DNA of 64,000 bases from positions 2,480,001-2,544,000 of the forward strand of contig NZ_CP139195.1 in assembly GCF_034057115.1 (NCBI RefSeq), read 5' to 3'. Origin of the DNA: Pseudomonas sp. AN-1 (GTDB lineage Bacteria > Pseudomonadota > Gammaproteobacteria > Pseudomonadales > Pseudomonadaceae). The position numbers were made by a program, and so were the translations under genes. A model generated the notes under the pieces. The model saw only the letters and a program-made list of their open reading frames with translations. It was not told where the DNA came from and made no database searches. Of the stretch, positions 1-8,733 are shown one piece after another (positions within the stretch are counted from its first letter, which is position 1; each line of letters opens with the position of its first letter).

Positions 1-399
1 GACCTGCTGCTCAACGCCAGCATCCTCGCCGCCCTGCTGCTCGCCGCCTGGGGCTGGCAGCGCGCCGACGCGCTGTTCGGCATCGGCATCGCCCTGTACA
101 TCCTGTGGAGCGCGCTGGGCATCGTCCGCGAGTCAGCATCGGTGCTGATGGACGAGGAGCTGCCGCTGGAAACCAGCGAGCGCATGCTGCTGCTGGCGCA
201 GAGCGTGCCCGGCGTGCTCGGCGCCCACGACCTGCGCACGCGCATGTCCGGCACCCACTGGTTCGTCCAACTGCACCTCGACCTGCCGGCCAGCCTGACC
301 CTGCAGCAGGCCCACGACCTCTGCGAGGCGGCCGAGCTGGCCATCCGCGCCGAGTTCCCGCGCGCCGAGGTGCTGGTGCACGCCGACCCGCAGCACTGA
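1..399 (+). CDS. Cation diffusion facilitator (FieF/YiiP-like), 3' end only
   Basis: Partial: the reading frame is open from base 1 and ends with TGA at 397-399, giving 132 codons of C-terminus. The visible part has two hydrophobic segments (about residues 2-19 and 24-45 of the fragment) matching the last transmembrane helices of CDF transporters. These are followed by VLMDEELP and a cytoplasmic alpha-beta domain ending in VLVHADP, the metal-binding HxD of the dimerising tail. The very first residue is an Asp placed like the transport-site Asp of TM5 in YiiP. Family role: proton-coupled export of Zn(II)/Fe(II)/Cd(II) across the inner membrane. Substrate cannot be decided from the tail. A GC-rich hairpin follows the stop. 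Confidence 0.88.
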   Translation, partial: DLLLNASILAALLLAAWGWQRADALFGIGIALYILWSALGIVRESASVLMDEELPLETSERMLLLAQSVPGVLGAHDLRTRMSGTHWFVQLHLDLPASLTLQQAHDLCEAAELAIRAEFPRAEVLVHADPQH

Positions 400-419
400 G
401 CCTGCGCGCGGACAAGAAG

Positions 420-439
420 AAGGGGCCTGACGGCCCCTT
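420..439 (+). terminator. Hairpin after the CDF transporter gene
   Basis: An 8-bp perfect stem (420-427 with 432-439, AAGGGGCC/GGCCCCTT, loop TGAC) lies 21 bases after the stop codon. The downstream sequence is only modestly T-rich (GGTTTCTT), so it is a plausible but not ideal intrinsic terminator. Confidence 0.5.
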
Positions 440-722
440 CAAGGTGGTTTCTTCCGGAGTGCGGCGGCGGGTGGCTGCCTGCTCTGCGCAGCGCCTGGTG
501 GGCGGTGCGGGCCTGGGACCGCGACCTCGTGGGTCGGCGGCGGTGGCGCGGTGCCTGATTGGGCTCTGCGCGGGGTGAGCGTCCGGGCCGTGAAACTGAT
601 TCAAACTGTACGCTCGCCGATGCAGCAGGTGCTTGCGAAAATTGCACAGAATCCCAGCCCTTGCGCAAGTATCCGCCAATCAGTAAAAGATCAGCGCAAT
701 ATTTACACAACGAACCATCACC
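440..722. other. Intergenic region upstream of the Lrp-family gene
   Basis: The gap between the transporter stop and the Lrp start is 323 bases. The first half is GC-rich with no credible gene. From about 590 it becomes AT-richer. A possible but weak promoter is TTGCGC (661-666), a 17-base spacer and TAAAAG (684-689). Lrp-family genes are often autoregulated, so operator sites could lie in 590-720, but I see no clear repeated half-site. Frames open on both strands here have the composition of GC-rich shadows. Confidence 0.4.
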
Positions 723-1199
723 ATGAGCAAGCTCGACCGCTACGACCTGCGCATCCTCGCCGAACTGCAGCGCGATGCACGCATCTCCAACCAGGAGCTG
801 GCCGAGCGCATCGGCCTGTCGCCCTCGCCCTGTTCGCGGCGAGTCAGACAACTGGAGGACGACGGCTACATCCTGCGCCAGGTCGCCCTGCTCGACCGCA
901 AGAAGCTCGGCCTGACCCTCACCGTCTACGTGCTGGTCGGCATGGACCGTCACACCCCGGAGCGCTTCGCCCACTTCGAGTCGGTGATCCGCCAGTGCCC
1001 GCAGGTGCTGGAGTGCAGCCTGGTCACCGGCATGGAGGCGGACTATCAGCTCAAGGTGGTGGTGCCGGACATGGATCACTACCAGCAGTTCCTGCTCGGC
1101 ACCCTGACCCGCATCGAGGGGGTATCCAGCGTGCGTTCGAGCTTCGTGCTCAACCAGGTGCTGGCCGGCACCGAGCTGCCGCTGGAGCACCTGCGCTGA
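723..1199 (+). CDS. Lrp/AsnC-family transcriptional regulator
   Basis: 158 aa, full length for the family. The N-terminal winged helix-turn-helix (about residues 5-50) carries the typical opening LDRYDLRILAELQ and recognition helix around SPSPCSRRVRQLEDDGYI. The C-terminal RAM/AsnC domain (about 65-145) has the VTGMEADYQLKVVVPD segment that forms the effector-binding oligomer interface. Family role: amino-acid-responsive local or global regulator. The ligand and target are not deducible here. It sits alone between the CDF transporter and a DUF2788 gene. The first ATG (723) follows an AT-rich leader with no strong Shine-Dalgarno. Confidence 0.9.
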   Translation: MSKLDRYDLRILAELQRDARISNQELAERIGLSPSPCSRRVRQLEDDGYILRQVALLDRKKLGLTLTVYVLVGMDRHTPERFAHFESVIRQCPQVLECSLVTGMEADYQLKVVVPDMDHYQQFLLGTLTRIEGVSSVRSSFVLNQVLAGTELPLEHLR

Positions 1200-1249
1200 C
1201 CAGCGGCGCTACCGGCCGACGGTTTTGTGACGCTGTCGCATTTTTGAAT

Positions 1250-1277
1250 TTGCCCGCACCAGCGGAGGGTCTATAAT
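1250..1277 (+). promoter_or_regulatory. Sigma-70-type promoter for the DUF2788/globin genes
   Basis: TTGCCC (1250-1255), a 16-base spacer and a perfect TATAAT (1272-1277), lying about 100 bases upstream of the DUF2788 start. The -10 is the best match in this stretch; the -35 matches 4 of 6. Confidence 0.6.
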
Positions 1278-1373
1278 CCGCCCGCGTTTTTGTACGCATG
1301 CCTGCGTGGCCTGATAGATATAACAACATCGCCCACCCCCTGATCGCTTTCAGACAATCCTGCAGGAGGGATG

Positions 1374-1577
1374 ATGGACCCCGAAGTATTCGAACACTGG
1401 ATGATGACCGGCCTCATCGTGGCTCTGGTCGGTTTCATGGCTTTCATCGTCTGGGATCTGGCGAAAAAATCCAATGCCGGCAAGTTCGGCACCGCGATTC
1501 TCTTCTTTGCCCTCGGTTTGGGCGTACTCGGCTTCGTCATCAAGAGCCTGGTGATCGGCAGCCTCGAAGGCATGTAA
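1374..1577 (+). CDS. DUF2788 small inner-membrane protein
   Basis: 67 aa from ATG 1374. Two hydrophobic helices (about residues 10-28 and 40-60) flank a short KKSN loop, the layout of the DUF2788 family known from pseudomonads, whose function is unknown. Start choice: a strong AGGAGGG (1364-1370) abuts a first ATG at 1371, too close for initiation, so the second ATG at 1374 is preferred. The two possible proteins differ by one Met. It probably shares a transcript with the globin gene 80 bases downstream. Confidence 0.8.
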   Translation: MDPEVFEHWMMTGLIVALVGFMAFIVWDLAKKSNAGKFGTAILFFALGLGVLGFVIKSLVIGSLEGM

Positions 1578-1657
1578 CCCCCGAAGCACCCGCAAGGCCT
1601 TCCCCTGTCGCCAGGATGACGCGACGGGGTGAGCGCCTATTGCCCCGAAGGATAATC

Positions 1658-2050
1658 ATGACCCCCGCCAACCGTGTGATGCAGAGTTACGGACGCTGCT
1701 GCGCCAGCCCGAACTTCTTCGATACCTTCTACCAGCACTTCCTTTCCAGTTCGCCGGCGATTCGCGAAAAGTTCACCAACACCGACATGACCGCGCAGAA
1801 GCACCTGCTGCGCGCGGGCATCCTCAACCTGGTGCTGTACGCCCGCGGCATGTCCGACACCAAGCTGCGCGCCCTCGGCCAGAGCCATTCGCGCGAAGGC
1901 TTCGACATCCGCCCGGAACTCTACGACCTGTGGCTGGACTCGCTGCTGCTGGCGGTCAAGCAGCATGACGCCCAAGCCGCCCAGGAAGACCTGATCGCCT
2001 GGCGCGAAGTGCTGGGCAAGGGCATCAACCTGATCAAGTCGTTCTACTGA
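1658..2050 (+). CDS. Globin-like protein
   Basis: 130 aa, single-domain globin length. The segment NFFDTFYQHFLSSSPAIREKF matches the B-helix/CD region of bacterial globins. His77 in LGQSHSREGFDI sits where the proximal (F8) haem ligand is expected, followed by the G/H helices ending in GKGINLIKSFY. Start ATG 1658 has an upstream AAGGATA ribosome site. No reductase domain is attached, so it is a stand-alone globin; oxygen binding, NO detoxification or sensing are all possible. It lies next to the DUF2788 membrane peptide, the only hint at partnership. Confidence 0.8.
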   Translation: MTPANRVMQSYGRCCASPNFFDTFYQHFLSSSPAIREKFTNTDMTAQKHLLRAGILNLVLYARGMSDTKLRALGQSHSREGFDIRPELYDLWLDSLLLAVKQHDAQAAQEDLIAWREVLGKGINLIKSFY

Positions 2051-2116
2051 TCGATGTCCTCGCGGGTGGCGCGGGTCGTGCAGCGACCGCCCCACCCGCC
2101 TCCCGCGGCGCAGCCC

Positions 2117-2761
2117 TCACAGCTGCGCCGGCACCTCCCGCCACTCTCCTGGCGCCAGGCCGTCCAGGCTCCACGGCCCGATGCGCACCCGCACCAGACG
2201 CAGGGTCGGCAGCCCCACCGCGGCGGTCATGCGCCGCACCTGGCGGTTGCGCCCCTCGCGGATCACCAGCTCCAGCCAGCAGGTCGGCACGCTCTTGCGA
2301 AAACGCACCGGCGGATCGCGCTCCCACAGCGCCGGCGTGTCGATGCGCCGCGCCTCGGCCGGCAGGGTCGGCCCGTCGTTGAGCTCGACCCCGGCGCGCA
2401 GGCGCGCCAGTTGCTCCTCGCTCGCCTCGCCCTCCACCTGCACCCAGTAGGTCTTCGCCAGCTTGTGCTTCGGATCGGCGATGCGCGCCTGCAGGCGGCC
2501 GTCGTTGGTCAGCAGCAGCAGGCCCTCGCTGTCGCGGTCCAGGCGCCCGGCCGGATAGACGCCGGGCACCGGAACGAAGTCCTTGAGGGTGGCGCGGCCG
2601 TCGGCGTCGGCGAACTGGGTCAGCACGTCGAACGGCTTGTTGAGCAGGATCAGTCTCGGCTCGAGCGGCGGCGCCTTGGCCTGACGGCGCTGCGGCTTGG
2701 CGGGGACCTGACGCGGCCCGCTACGTCCCGCAGCGGACGGCTTGCGCGGCGGACGGGCCAT
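2117..2761 (-). CDS. rluE: 23S rRNA pseudouridine(2457) synthase-type protein (RluE)
   Basis: 214 aa. The RsuA/RluB/E/F family signature GRLDRDSEG is present with catalytic Asp75. The [14 protein letters not shown] motif near the C-terminus is the other family hallmark. The N-terminal 30 residues are basic and low-complexity (rich in Pro, Lys, Arg), and there is no S4 domain, as in RluE. Family role: isomerises U2457 of 23S rRNA to pseudouridine. Start ATG at 2761 overlaps the TGA of the upstream SEC-C gene in a TGATG junction, so translation is likely coupled. A GTG one codon earlier is possible but less likely. Confidence 0.88.
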   Translation of the reverse strand: MARPPRKPSAAGRSGPRQVPAKPQRRQAKAPPLEPRLILLNKPFDVLTQFADADGRATLKDFVPVPGVYPAGRLDRDSEGLLLLTNDGRLQARIADPKHKLAKTYWVQVEGEASEEQLARLRAGVELNDGPTLPAEARRIDTPALWERDPPVRFRKSVPTCWLELVIREGRNRQVRRMTAAVGLPTLRLVRVRIGPWSLDGLAPGEWREVPAQL

Positions 2762-3327
2762 CACAGGCTGTCACGCAGCCGGCGGCTGCAGCAGTTCTGG
2801 TAGCGCCTGCCGCTCCGGCACGGGCACGGGCTGTTGCCGCTGCCGCCCAGCTCCAGCCAGCCCTCCAGGCGCTCGCGGGTCTGCTGCAGGGTGTCCCAGC
2901 TCGCCTCGTCCAGCCCCGGCCGCCCGAGGGCGGCGCAGACCTTCAGGTAGTCGCCCAGCAGGGCGTCGCGCTCCAGGCTCTGGTAGCGCGGGGCCACCGG
3001 CACGCCTTCGTAGCGGCGCGCCGGATCGGGCAGGAACAACAGGGTGCGGCGGTCGGGCAGCACGTTCCACAGCCGGCCGTCGGCCGCGCGCCAGCAGGCC
3101 GTGAAGCAGGCACGCAGCGCCTTGCCCGACCACTCCTCCAGACACCAGCCATCGACCCGCGCACCACCGAGCGCGCTCACCGCGCGACCGACCGAGTACC
3201 AGGGCTCGCCGGCGAGGCTTTCCGGCAGCGGCAGCGGCGCCGCCACCAGGGGGTCGGCGCCGGGCACCAGGGTGCGGGCGAAGCGGCGCAGGGGGTTGCT
3301 GTAACGGGCGGGATCGACAAAGGCCAT
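2761..3327 (-). CDS. SEC-C motif domain protein
   Basis: 188 aa. The last 25 residues contain the zinc-binding SEC-C motif ([17 protein letters not shown]), as at the C-terminus of SecA. The rest (about 1-160) is an uncharacterised Trp-rich domain with an N-terminal [15 protein letters not shown] segment. Cytoplasmic, no signal peptide. The function of such short SEC-C proteins is not established; the motif suggests zinc-mediated protein contact. It is translationally coupled to rluE (TGATG). Start ATG 3327 is the first in a frame that opens after a non-coding gap. Confidence 0.75.
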   Translation of the reverse strand: MAFVDPARYSNPLRRFARTLVPGADPLVAAPLPLPESLAGEPWYSVGRAVSALGGARVDGWCLEEWSGKALRACFTACWRAADGRLWNVLPDRRTLLFLPDPARRYEGVPVAPRYQSLERDALLGDYLKVCAALGRPGLDEASWDTLQQTRERLEGWLELGGSGNSPCPCRSGRRYQNCCSRRLRDSL

Positions 3328-3421
3328 GACGGGTTCGCAGGACGGCGCCCCACGGCTCGCACAGGAGCCGCCGCCGACGGGCGGTGCGGGCTGAGGGGCG
3401 CATTCTAGCAGCGCCGGCCCC

Positions 3422-5071
3422 TCAGTCGAGCGCCTGCAGCCGGCTGCGCGCCAGCAGCGCGGCCACCGCCACGCCGCGCGGCAGGCAGCCGTAGGTCAGC
3501 GCCGGGGCGTCCAGGCGCGCGGCGAGGAAGGCGTCGCCGACCACCTGCGGCGCGCCCTGCAGCAGCAGGCCGGCCTGCAGCGCCACGGCGATCTCGCCGG
3601 CCAGCTGGCGGGCGCGGTACTCGAGGCCGTCGCGATCCTGCAGGGCGTGCTTGAGGCGCAGCACCAGCGCCCTGAGGCGCGCCTCGCCGTGGCCGTCGGC
3701 CAGCTCGGCGAACAGCGCCTCGGCCACCCCGGGCGTCTTCAGCGCGCGCAGCACGTCGAGGCACTGCACGTTGCCCGAACCCTCCCAGATCGAGTTGACC
3801 GGCGCTTCGCGGTACAGCCGCGGCAGGATGCTCTCCTCGACGTAGCCGGCGCCGCCCAGGCATTCCTGCGCCTCGTGGACGAAGGCCGGCGCGCGCTTGC
3901 ACACCCAGTACTTGCCCACCGCAGTGAGCAGGCGGGCGAAGTGGCGCTCCTGCTCGTCCTCCGGACGCTCCAGGGCGTGGCCCAGGCGCAGGCTCAGCGC
4001 CAGCGCCGCCTCGGACTCCAGCGCCAGGTCGGCCAGCACGTTCTGCATCAGCGGCTGCGCCGCCAGCACGCGGCCGCCGACCTGGCGCTGCGCGCAGTGG
4101 TGCAGGGCCTGGCTGAGCGCCTGGCGCATCAGCGCCGCCGAGCCGGTCATGCAGTCGAAGCGGGTCAGCGCCACCATCTCCAGCACGGTGGCGATGCCGC
4201 GGCCCTCCGCGCCGACCATCCAGGCCTGCGCGCCGTGGAACTCGAGTTCCGCCGAAGCGTTGCTGCGGTTGCCCAGCTTGTCCTTGAGGCGCTGGATGTG
4301 GATGCGGTTGTGGCTGCCGTCCGGGCGCAGGCGCGGCAGCAGGAAGCAACTCAGCCCGCCTTCGGCCTGCGCCAGGGTGAGGAAGCCGTCGGACATCGGC
4401 GCCGAGCAGAACCACTTGTGGCCGAGCAGCTCGTAGGCCTGCCCCGGGCCGCGCGCACCGACGGCGAAGGCGCGCGTGCTGTTGGCACGCAGATCCGAGC
4501 CGCCCTGCTTCTCGGTCAGCGCCATGCCGAGGGTCAGGCCGCGCTTGTCGGCGACCGGCAGCGGCCGCGGATCGTAGTCGAGGCTGAGCAGGCCGGGCAG
4601 CCAGGCCTCGCCCAGTTCGCCCTGACGACGCAGCACGGCGATGCCGGCGTGGGTCATGGTCAGCGGGCAGGCGCTGCCGGCCTCGGCCTGGTTGTGCAGG
4701 TAGAACAGCCCGGCGCGCAGCACCTGGGCGCCGGGGCGCGGCTCGCGCCAGGGCAGCGCATGCAGGCCGTGGGCGATGCCGGCCTGCATCAGCCGGTGCC
4801 AGGCGGGATGGAACTCCACCTGGTCGAGGCGGTGGCCATAGCGGTCGTGGCTGTGCAGCTCGGGAGCATGGCGGTTGGCGGCGAAGCCGGCCACCAGCAA
4901 CTCCCCGCCGCTCAGCTCGCCGTATTCGGCCAGCCGCGCCGCCCCCCAGTCGGCGCCGAAGCGCTGCAGCCACTCCTGCAGCGGGCGGTCGCCGCGGTAC
5001 AGGTTGGCGCCGTCCAGCGGCGTCGGCTGGTTGGTCACGGTATGGGTTTCCACGCAGTGCTCGGGAGTCAT
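3422..5071 (-). CDS. Acyl-CoA dehydrogenase family protein, AidB-like
   Basis: 549 aa, the length of AidB rather than of a classical 380-aa acyl-CoA dehydrogenase. Visible features are the FAD-binding MALTEKQGGSDLRANST segment (typical of AidB), an RLKDKLGNRSNAS loop, QECLGGAGYVEES and the C-terminal INSIWEGSGN-like stretch NSIWEGSGNVQCLDVLRAL. AidB of E. coli is a DNA-associated flavoprotein induced by alkylating stress; here dehydrogenase activity versus DNA protection cannot be told apart. Start ATG 5071 has GGAGGTGG just upstream. Divergent from thiD with a 94-base shared promoter gap. Confidence 0.85.
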   Translation of the reverse strand: MTPEHCVETHTVTNQPTPLDGANLYRGDRPLQEWLQRFGADWGAARLAEYGELSGGELLVAGFAANRHAPELHSHDRYGHRLDQVEFHPAWHRLMQAGIAHGLHALPWREPRPGAQVLRAGLFYLHNQAEAGSACPLTMTHAGIAVLRRQGELGEAWLPGLLSLDYDPRPLPVADKRGLTLGMALTEKQGGSDLRANSTRAFAVGARGPGQAYELLGHKWFCSAPMSDGFLTLAQAEGGLSCFLLPRLRPDGSHNRIHIQRLKDKLGNRSNASAELEFHGAQAWMVGAEGRGIATVLEMVALTRFDCMTGSAALMRQALSQALHHCAQRQVGGRVLAAQPLMQNVLADLALESEAALALSLRLGHALERPEDEQERHFARLLTAVGKYWVCKRAPAFVHEAQECLGGAGYVEESILPRLYREAPVNSIWEGSGNVQCLDVLRALKTPGVAEALFAELADGHGEARLRALVLRLKHALQDRDGLEYRARQLAGEIAVALQAGLLLQGAPQVVGDAFLAARLDAPALTYGCLPRGVAVAALLARSRLQALD

Positions 5072-5165
5072 CGTCCACCTCCTGCCGTTGCATGCCTTGC
5101 AGTGAAGCAGAAGCGCGGCGCGCCGCCCGGGCAGGCGGTCGACTTTGGTGGTAAGCTCGGCAGCC

Positions 5166-5963
5166 ATGAACCGATACCCTTCCCGTCCCGTCGTCCTCTG
5201 CCTGTCCGGCCACGATCCCAGTGGCGGCGCCGGCCTGCAGGCGGACATCGAGGCCCTGCTCGCCCAGGGCTGCCACGCCGCTCCGGCGGTCACCGCGCTG
5301 ACCGTGCAGGACACCGTAGACGTCAGCGACTTCCGCGTCCTCGACCGTGCCTGGGTGCTGGCCCAGGCCAACGCGGTGATCGACGATCTGCCGGTCGCCG
5401 CGGTCAAGCTGGGCATGCTCGGCTCGCTGGAGATGGTCGACACCGTGGTCGAGATCATGGCCCGCCTGCCCGGCGTGCCGCTGGTCTGCGACCCGGTGCT
5501 GCGCGCCGGCGGCGGCGGTGCACTGGGCAAGGACGAGGTCGGCTACGCGATCCGCGAGCGCCTGCTGCCGCTGTGCCGCATCGCCACGCCCAACCTGCCG
5601 GAAGCGCGCATCCTCGCCGAGCTGCCGGAGGGCAGCGCCGACGAGTGCGCCGAAAAGCTGCTGCCGCTGTGCGAGCACCTGCTGATCACCGGCGGCCACG
5701 GCGACGAGCGCGAGGTGCACAACCGCCTGTACTCGCGCGACGGCAGCCGCCACGACTTCACCTGCGCGCGCCTGCCGGGCAGCTACCACGGCTCCGGCTG
5801 CACCCTGGCCAGCACCCTGGCCGGCCGCCTGGCGCTGGGCGAGGAGCTGGTCAGCGCGGTGCGCTCGGCCCTCGCCTACACCTGGCGCACCCTGCGCGAC
5901 GCCGAGCAGCCCGGCCGCGGCCAGTACGTGCCGCGCCGCCTGCCGCTGGATTTCTGCTCCTGA
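5166..5963 (+). CDS. thiD: Hydroxymethylpyrimidine/phosphomethylpyrimidine kinase
   Basis: 265 aa. The substrate loop [17 protein letters not shown] near residue 15 and the anion-hole [16 protein letters not shown] near residue 210 are diagnostic of ThiD in the ribokinase fold. It phosphorylates HMP to HMP-P and HMP-PP for thiamine synthesis in the cytosol. Start ATG 5166 follows a GC-rich leader; an in-frame start seven codons upstream would add MVVSSAA, which is not family-like. It heads a tight rightward set thiD-thiE-hemL (gaps of 25 and 24 bases). No TPP riboswitch is recognisable in the 94 bases before it. Confidence 0.93.
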   Translation: MNRYPSRPVVLCLSGHDPSGGAGLQADIEALLAQGCHAAPAVTALTVQDTVDVSDFRVLDRAWVLAQANAVIDDLPVAAVKLGMLGSLEMVDTVVEIMARLPGVPLVCDPVLRAGGGGALGKDEVGYAIRERLLPLCRIATPNLPEARILAELPEGSADECAEKLLPLCEHLLITGGHGDEREVHNRLYSRDGSRHDFTCARLPGSYHGSGCTLASTLAGRLALGEELVSAVRSALAYTWRTLRDAEQPGRGQYVPRRLPLDFCS

Positions 5964-5988
5964 TCCCCTGCCCGAGGAAAGCCCGCCG

Positions 5989-6621
5989 ATGAAGCCGCTG
6001 CGCGGACTCTACGCCATCACCGACAGCCAGCTGCTGGCCGATGGCCGCCTGCTGCCCTACGTCGAGGCCGCCCTGCGCGGCGGCGCCCGGCTGCTGCAGT
6101 ACCGCGACAAGTCCGGCGACGCCGCGCGGCGCCTGCGCGAGGCCGAGGCGCTGGCCGAGCTGTGCCTGCGCCACGGCGCCCGGCTGATCATCAACGACGA
6201 CCTGGAGCTGGCCACCCGCCTGGGCGTCGGCCTGCACCTGGGCCAGGAGGACGGCTCGCTGTCCGCCGCGCGCGCCCTGCTCGGCCGCGAGGCGATCATC
6301 GGCGCCACCTGCCATGCGCGCCTGGAGCTGGCCGAGCAGGCCCGCCGGGACGGCGCCAGCTACCTGGCCTTCGGCCGCTTCTTCAATTCGCAGACCAAGC
6401 CCGGCGCGCCGGCCGCCACCCCCGAACTGCTCGACGAGGCGCGCGCGCGCTTCCGCCTGCCGCTGGTGGCCATCGGCGGCGTGACCCTGGACAGCGCCCC
6501 CGAGCTGATCGCCCGCGGCGCCAGCCTGGTCGCGGTGATCCACGCCCTGTTCGCCGCCCCGAATGCCGCCGAAGTCGAGCGCCGCGCGCACGCCTTCAGC
6601 CAACTGTTCGCCGACATCTGA
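5989..6621 (+). CDS. thiE: Thiamine-phosphate synthase
   Basis: 210 aa, normal ThiE length, TIM-barrel. Motifs: [10 protein letters not shown] (pyrophosphate/Mg site, about residues 35-44), IINDD (about 64-68), HLGQEDG and the [14 protein letters not shown] loop that contacts the thiazole phosphate, then IGGVT near residue 160. It couples HMP-PP with thiazole phosphate to give thiamine monophosphate. The GAGGAAAG-like ribosome site precedes ATG 5989. Lies between thiD and hemL in the same orientation. Confidence 0.94.
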   Translation: MKPLRGLYAITDSQLLADGRLLPYVEAALRGGARLLQYRDKSGDAARRLREAEALAELCLRHGARLIINDDLELATRLGVGLHLGQEDGSLSAARALLGREAIIGATCHARLELAEQARRDGASYLAFGRFFNSQTKPGAPAATPELLDEARARFRLPLVAIGGVTLDSAPELIARGASLVAVIHALFAAPNAAEVERRAHAFSQLFADI

Positions 6622-6645
6622 CCTTCCTTTCGAGAGACCCTTTCC

Positions 6646-7932
6646 ATGTCCCGCTCCGAAATCCTGTTCAGCAACGCCCAGAAGCACATCCCCGGCGGCG
6701 TCAACTCGCCGGTGCGCGCCTTCCGCAGCGTCGGCGGCACTCCGCTGTTCTTCAAGCACGCCGAAGGCGCCTACGTCATCGACGAGGACGACAAGCGCTA
6801 CGTCGACTACGTCGGCTCCTGGGGCCCGATGATCCTCGGCCACGGCCATCCGGAAGTGCTCGACGCGGTGCGCAGGCAGCTCGAGCACGGCCTGTCCTAC
6901 GGCGCGCCGACCGCGCTGGAAGTGGAGATGGCCGAGCTGGTCTGCCAGCTGGTGCCGTCCATGGAGCTGGTGCGCATGGTCAGCTCCGGCACCGAGGCGA
7001 CCATGAGCGCCATCCGCCTGGCCCGTGGCTACACCGGCCGCGACGCCATCATCAAGTTCGAGGGCTGCTACCACGGCCACTCCGACAGCCTGCTGGTCAA
7101 GGCCGGCTCCGGCGCGCTGACCCAGGGCGTGCCCAGCTCGGCGGGCGTGCCGGCCGACTTCGCCAGGCACACCCTGACCCTGCCCTACAACGACATCCAG
7201 GCCGTCGAGAAGACCCTGGCCGAAGTCGGCAAGGACGTGGCGTGCATCATCGTCGAGCCGGTGGCCGGCAACATGAACTGCGTGCCGCCGGCACCGGGCT
7301 TCCTCGAGGGCCTGCGCGCGCTGTGCGACGCGCACGGCGTGGTGCTGATCTTCGACGAGGTGATGACCGGCTTCCGCGTCGCCCTCGGCGGCGCCCAGGG
7401 CCACTACGGCATCAACCCGGACCTGTCGACCTTCGGCAAGATCGTCGGCGGCGGCATGCCGGTCGGCGCCTTCGGCGGCAAGCGCGCGATCATGGAATGC
7501 ATCGCCCCGCTCGGCCCGGTCTACCAGGCCGGCACCCTGTCCGGCAACCCGCTGGCCATGGCCGCTGGCCTGACCACCCTCAGGCTGATCAGCCGTCCGG
7601 GCTTCCATGCCGAACTGAGCGACTACACTGCACGCATGCTCGACGGCCTGCAGCAGCGCGCCGCTGCCGCCGGCATCCCCTTCGTCACCACCCAGGTGGG
7701 CGGCATGTTCGGCCTGTACTTCAGCGAAGCCGCCGACATCGTCACCTTCGACGACGTGATGACCAGCGATGCCGAGCGCTTCAAGCGCTTCTTCCACCTG
7801 ATGCTGGACGGCGGCGTGTACCTGGCACCGAGCGCCTTCGAGGCCGGCTTCACCTCCATCGCCCACGGCGAGGCCGAGCTGGCGATCACCCTCGACGCCG
7901 CCGAGCGCGCCTTCGCCGCCCTCAGGGGCTGA
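6646..7932 (+). CDS. hemL: Glutamate-1-semialdehyde 2,1-aminomutase
   Basis: 428 aa, full length. Fold type I PLP enzyme: the Schiff-base lysine is Lys265 in [14 protein letters not shown], preceded by the cofactor Asp in [11 protein letters not shown]. The N-terminal [13 protein letters not shown] motif is the standard GSAM signature. It makes 5-aminolevulinate from glutamate-1-semialdehyde, the committed C5-pathway precursor of haem. Third gene of thiD-thiE-hemL; a long hairpin follows its stop. Confidence 0.96.
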   Translation: MSRSEILFSNAQKHIPGGVNSPVRAFRSVGGTPLFFKHAEGAYVIDEDDKRYVDYVGSWGPMILGHGHPEVLDAVRRQLEHGLSYGAPTALEVEMAELVCQLVPSMELVRMVSSGTEATMSAIRLARGYTGRDAIIKFEGCYHGHSDSLLVKAGSGALTQGVPSSAGVPADFARHTLTLPYNDIQAVEKTLAEVGKDVACIIVEPVAGNMNCVPPAPGFLEGLRALCDAHGVVLIFDEVMTGFRVALGGAQGHYGINPDLSTFGKIVGGGMPVGAFGGKRAIMECIAPLGPVYQAGTLSGNPLAMAAGLTTLRLISRPGFHAELSDYTARMLDGLQQRAAAAGIPFVTTQVGGMFGLYFSEAADIVTFDDVMTSDAERFKRFFHLMLDGGVYLAPSAFEAGFTSIAHGEAELAITLDAAERAFAALRG

Positions 7933-7937
7933 GCGTC

Positions 7938-7976
7938 GCGCTGTCCGCCACCCCCCTGCGGGTCGGCGGACAGCGC
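7938..7976 (+). terminator. Long perfect hairpin after hemL
   Basis: A 12-bp perfect inverted repeat (7938-7949 with 7965-7976, GCGCTGTCCGCC/GGCGGACAGCGC) with a 15-base loop starts six bases after the hemL stop. There is no T-tract, so it is a stabilising 3' structure or a Rho-assisted end rather than a classical terminator. Confidence 0.4.
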
Positions 7977-8048
7977 CAGCCGGCGGATACTGGCCAATGG
8001 CCGGCAGGAAAAGCCGCCGGCCCCCTGTCATGACCCGGCGGGTTATTC

Positions 8049-8054
8049 CATAAT
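8049..8054 (+). promoter_or_regulatory. Candidate -10 element for the Sel1-repeat gene
   Basis: CATAAT at 8049-8054 matches 5 of 6 of the -10 consensus. A poor -35-like TGTCAT lies 17 bases upstream. If real, transcription starts near 8061, which excludes the upstream ATG at 8053 as the start of the next gene. Confidence 0.35.
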
Positions 8055-8118
8055 GGAGAACGTCGGCCCAGAGCCGACCGTGCCTCCGCCCGCCGAACCA
8101 GGAGAAGTCCGGATCGCC

Positions 8119-8664
8119 ATGAACCGTGCTGGCTGCACCCTGCTGATGGGCTGCCTGTTGTCGATCAATCCGCTGCTCGGCCATGCCGAGAGCAACTCCC
8201 TGCTGATTCCGGCGACCAGTCGCTGCGTGCTCGACACCCAACCCCAGGATCTCGATCAGGCGCTGGCCCAGTGCCGCAGCCTCGCCGAGGGCGGCGACGC
8301 CCAGGCCCAGTTCGAACTCGGCGAATTCTTCCATGCCGGCCAGCCGCCACGCGACCTGCCGGAGGCGCTGCGCTGGTACGAGCAGGCCTCGCTGCAGGGC
8401 CATGCCCAGGCCCAGCTGCGCCTCGGCACCCTGTTCTGGCATGGCGAGGGCGTGCCGGCCAACAACGTGCAGGCCTACGTGGTGCTGAAGATGGCGGCGG
8501 TCAACGGCGCCGAAGAGGCGCTGGACAGTGCCGACGAGGTGGCCGAGGGCATGAGCCCCGAGCAGCTCGAGCAGGCCAACCGCGTGCTCGGCGAGATCTT
8601 CCGCAACTACCTGCAGGAGCTGCAGGCCAGCGACCTCGGCCCGCCGTTCGCTCCGCTGCGCTAA
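8119..8664 (+). CDS. Sel1-like repeat secreted protein
   Basis: 181 aa from ATG 8119. The N-terminus (about 1-24) is a signal peptide ending ...LLGHA. Residues about 45-130 hold Sel1-type helical repeats, seen as DAQAQFELGEFFHAG and HAQAQLRLGTLFWHGEGVP. These TPR-like repeats mediate protein contacts, so a periplasmic adaptor role is inferred. An upstream ATG at 8053 would add 22 residues in front of the signal peptide and overlaps a candidate -10 box, so it was not chosen. AGGAGAA lies upstream. It is convergent with the DUF1820 gene, with two palindromes between them. Confidence 0.8.
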   Translation: MNRAGCTLLMGCLLSINPLLGHAESNSLLIPATSRCVLDTQPQDLDQALAQCRSLAEGGDAQAQFELGEFFHAGQPPRDLPEALRWYEQASLQGHAQAQLRLGTLFWHGEGVPANNVQAYVVLKMAAVNGAEEALDSADEVAEGMSPEQLEQANRVLGEIFRNYLQELQASDLGPPFAPLR

Positions 8665-8679
8665 GCGCTAGGTGCGCAA

Positions 8680-8710
8680 GGTGGACGCCTCGCCTCGGCG
8701 CTTATCCACC
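8680..8710. repeat. Imperfect palindrome, REP-like (first of a pair)
   Basis: GGTGGA (8680-8685) pairs with TCCACC (8705-8710), with an inner CGCC/GGCG pairing and small internal bulges. This GGTGGA...TCCACC form resembles abundant intergenic palindromes of pseudomonads. It lies in the convergent gap between the Sel1-repeat and DUF1820 genes. Confidence 0.5.
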
Positions 8711-8733
8711 GCTAGGACTGGCCAGACAGGAAC

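Noticed and set aside
11-679. Arg/Pro-rich leftward frame over the transporter end and the intergenic gap
   Set aside because: No ribosome site or domain; low-complexity shadow composition.
5072-5165. TPP riboswitch before thiD
   Set aside because: The gap is short and I cannot find the CUGAGA-type core or the folded aptamer layout.
3405-5992. Very long frames on both strands over the acyl-CoA dehydrogenase and thiD genes
   Set aside because: They run across gene borders and have no domain; they come from high third-position GC.
8053-8118. Upstream ATG for the Sel1-repeat gene
   Set aside because: It would place 22 residues before a good signal peptide and overlaps a likely -10 box.
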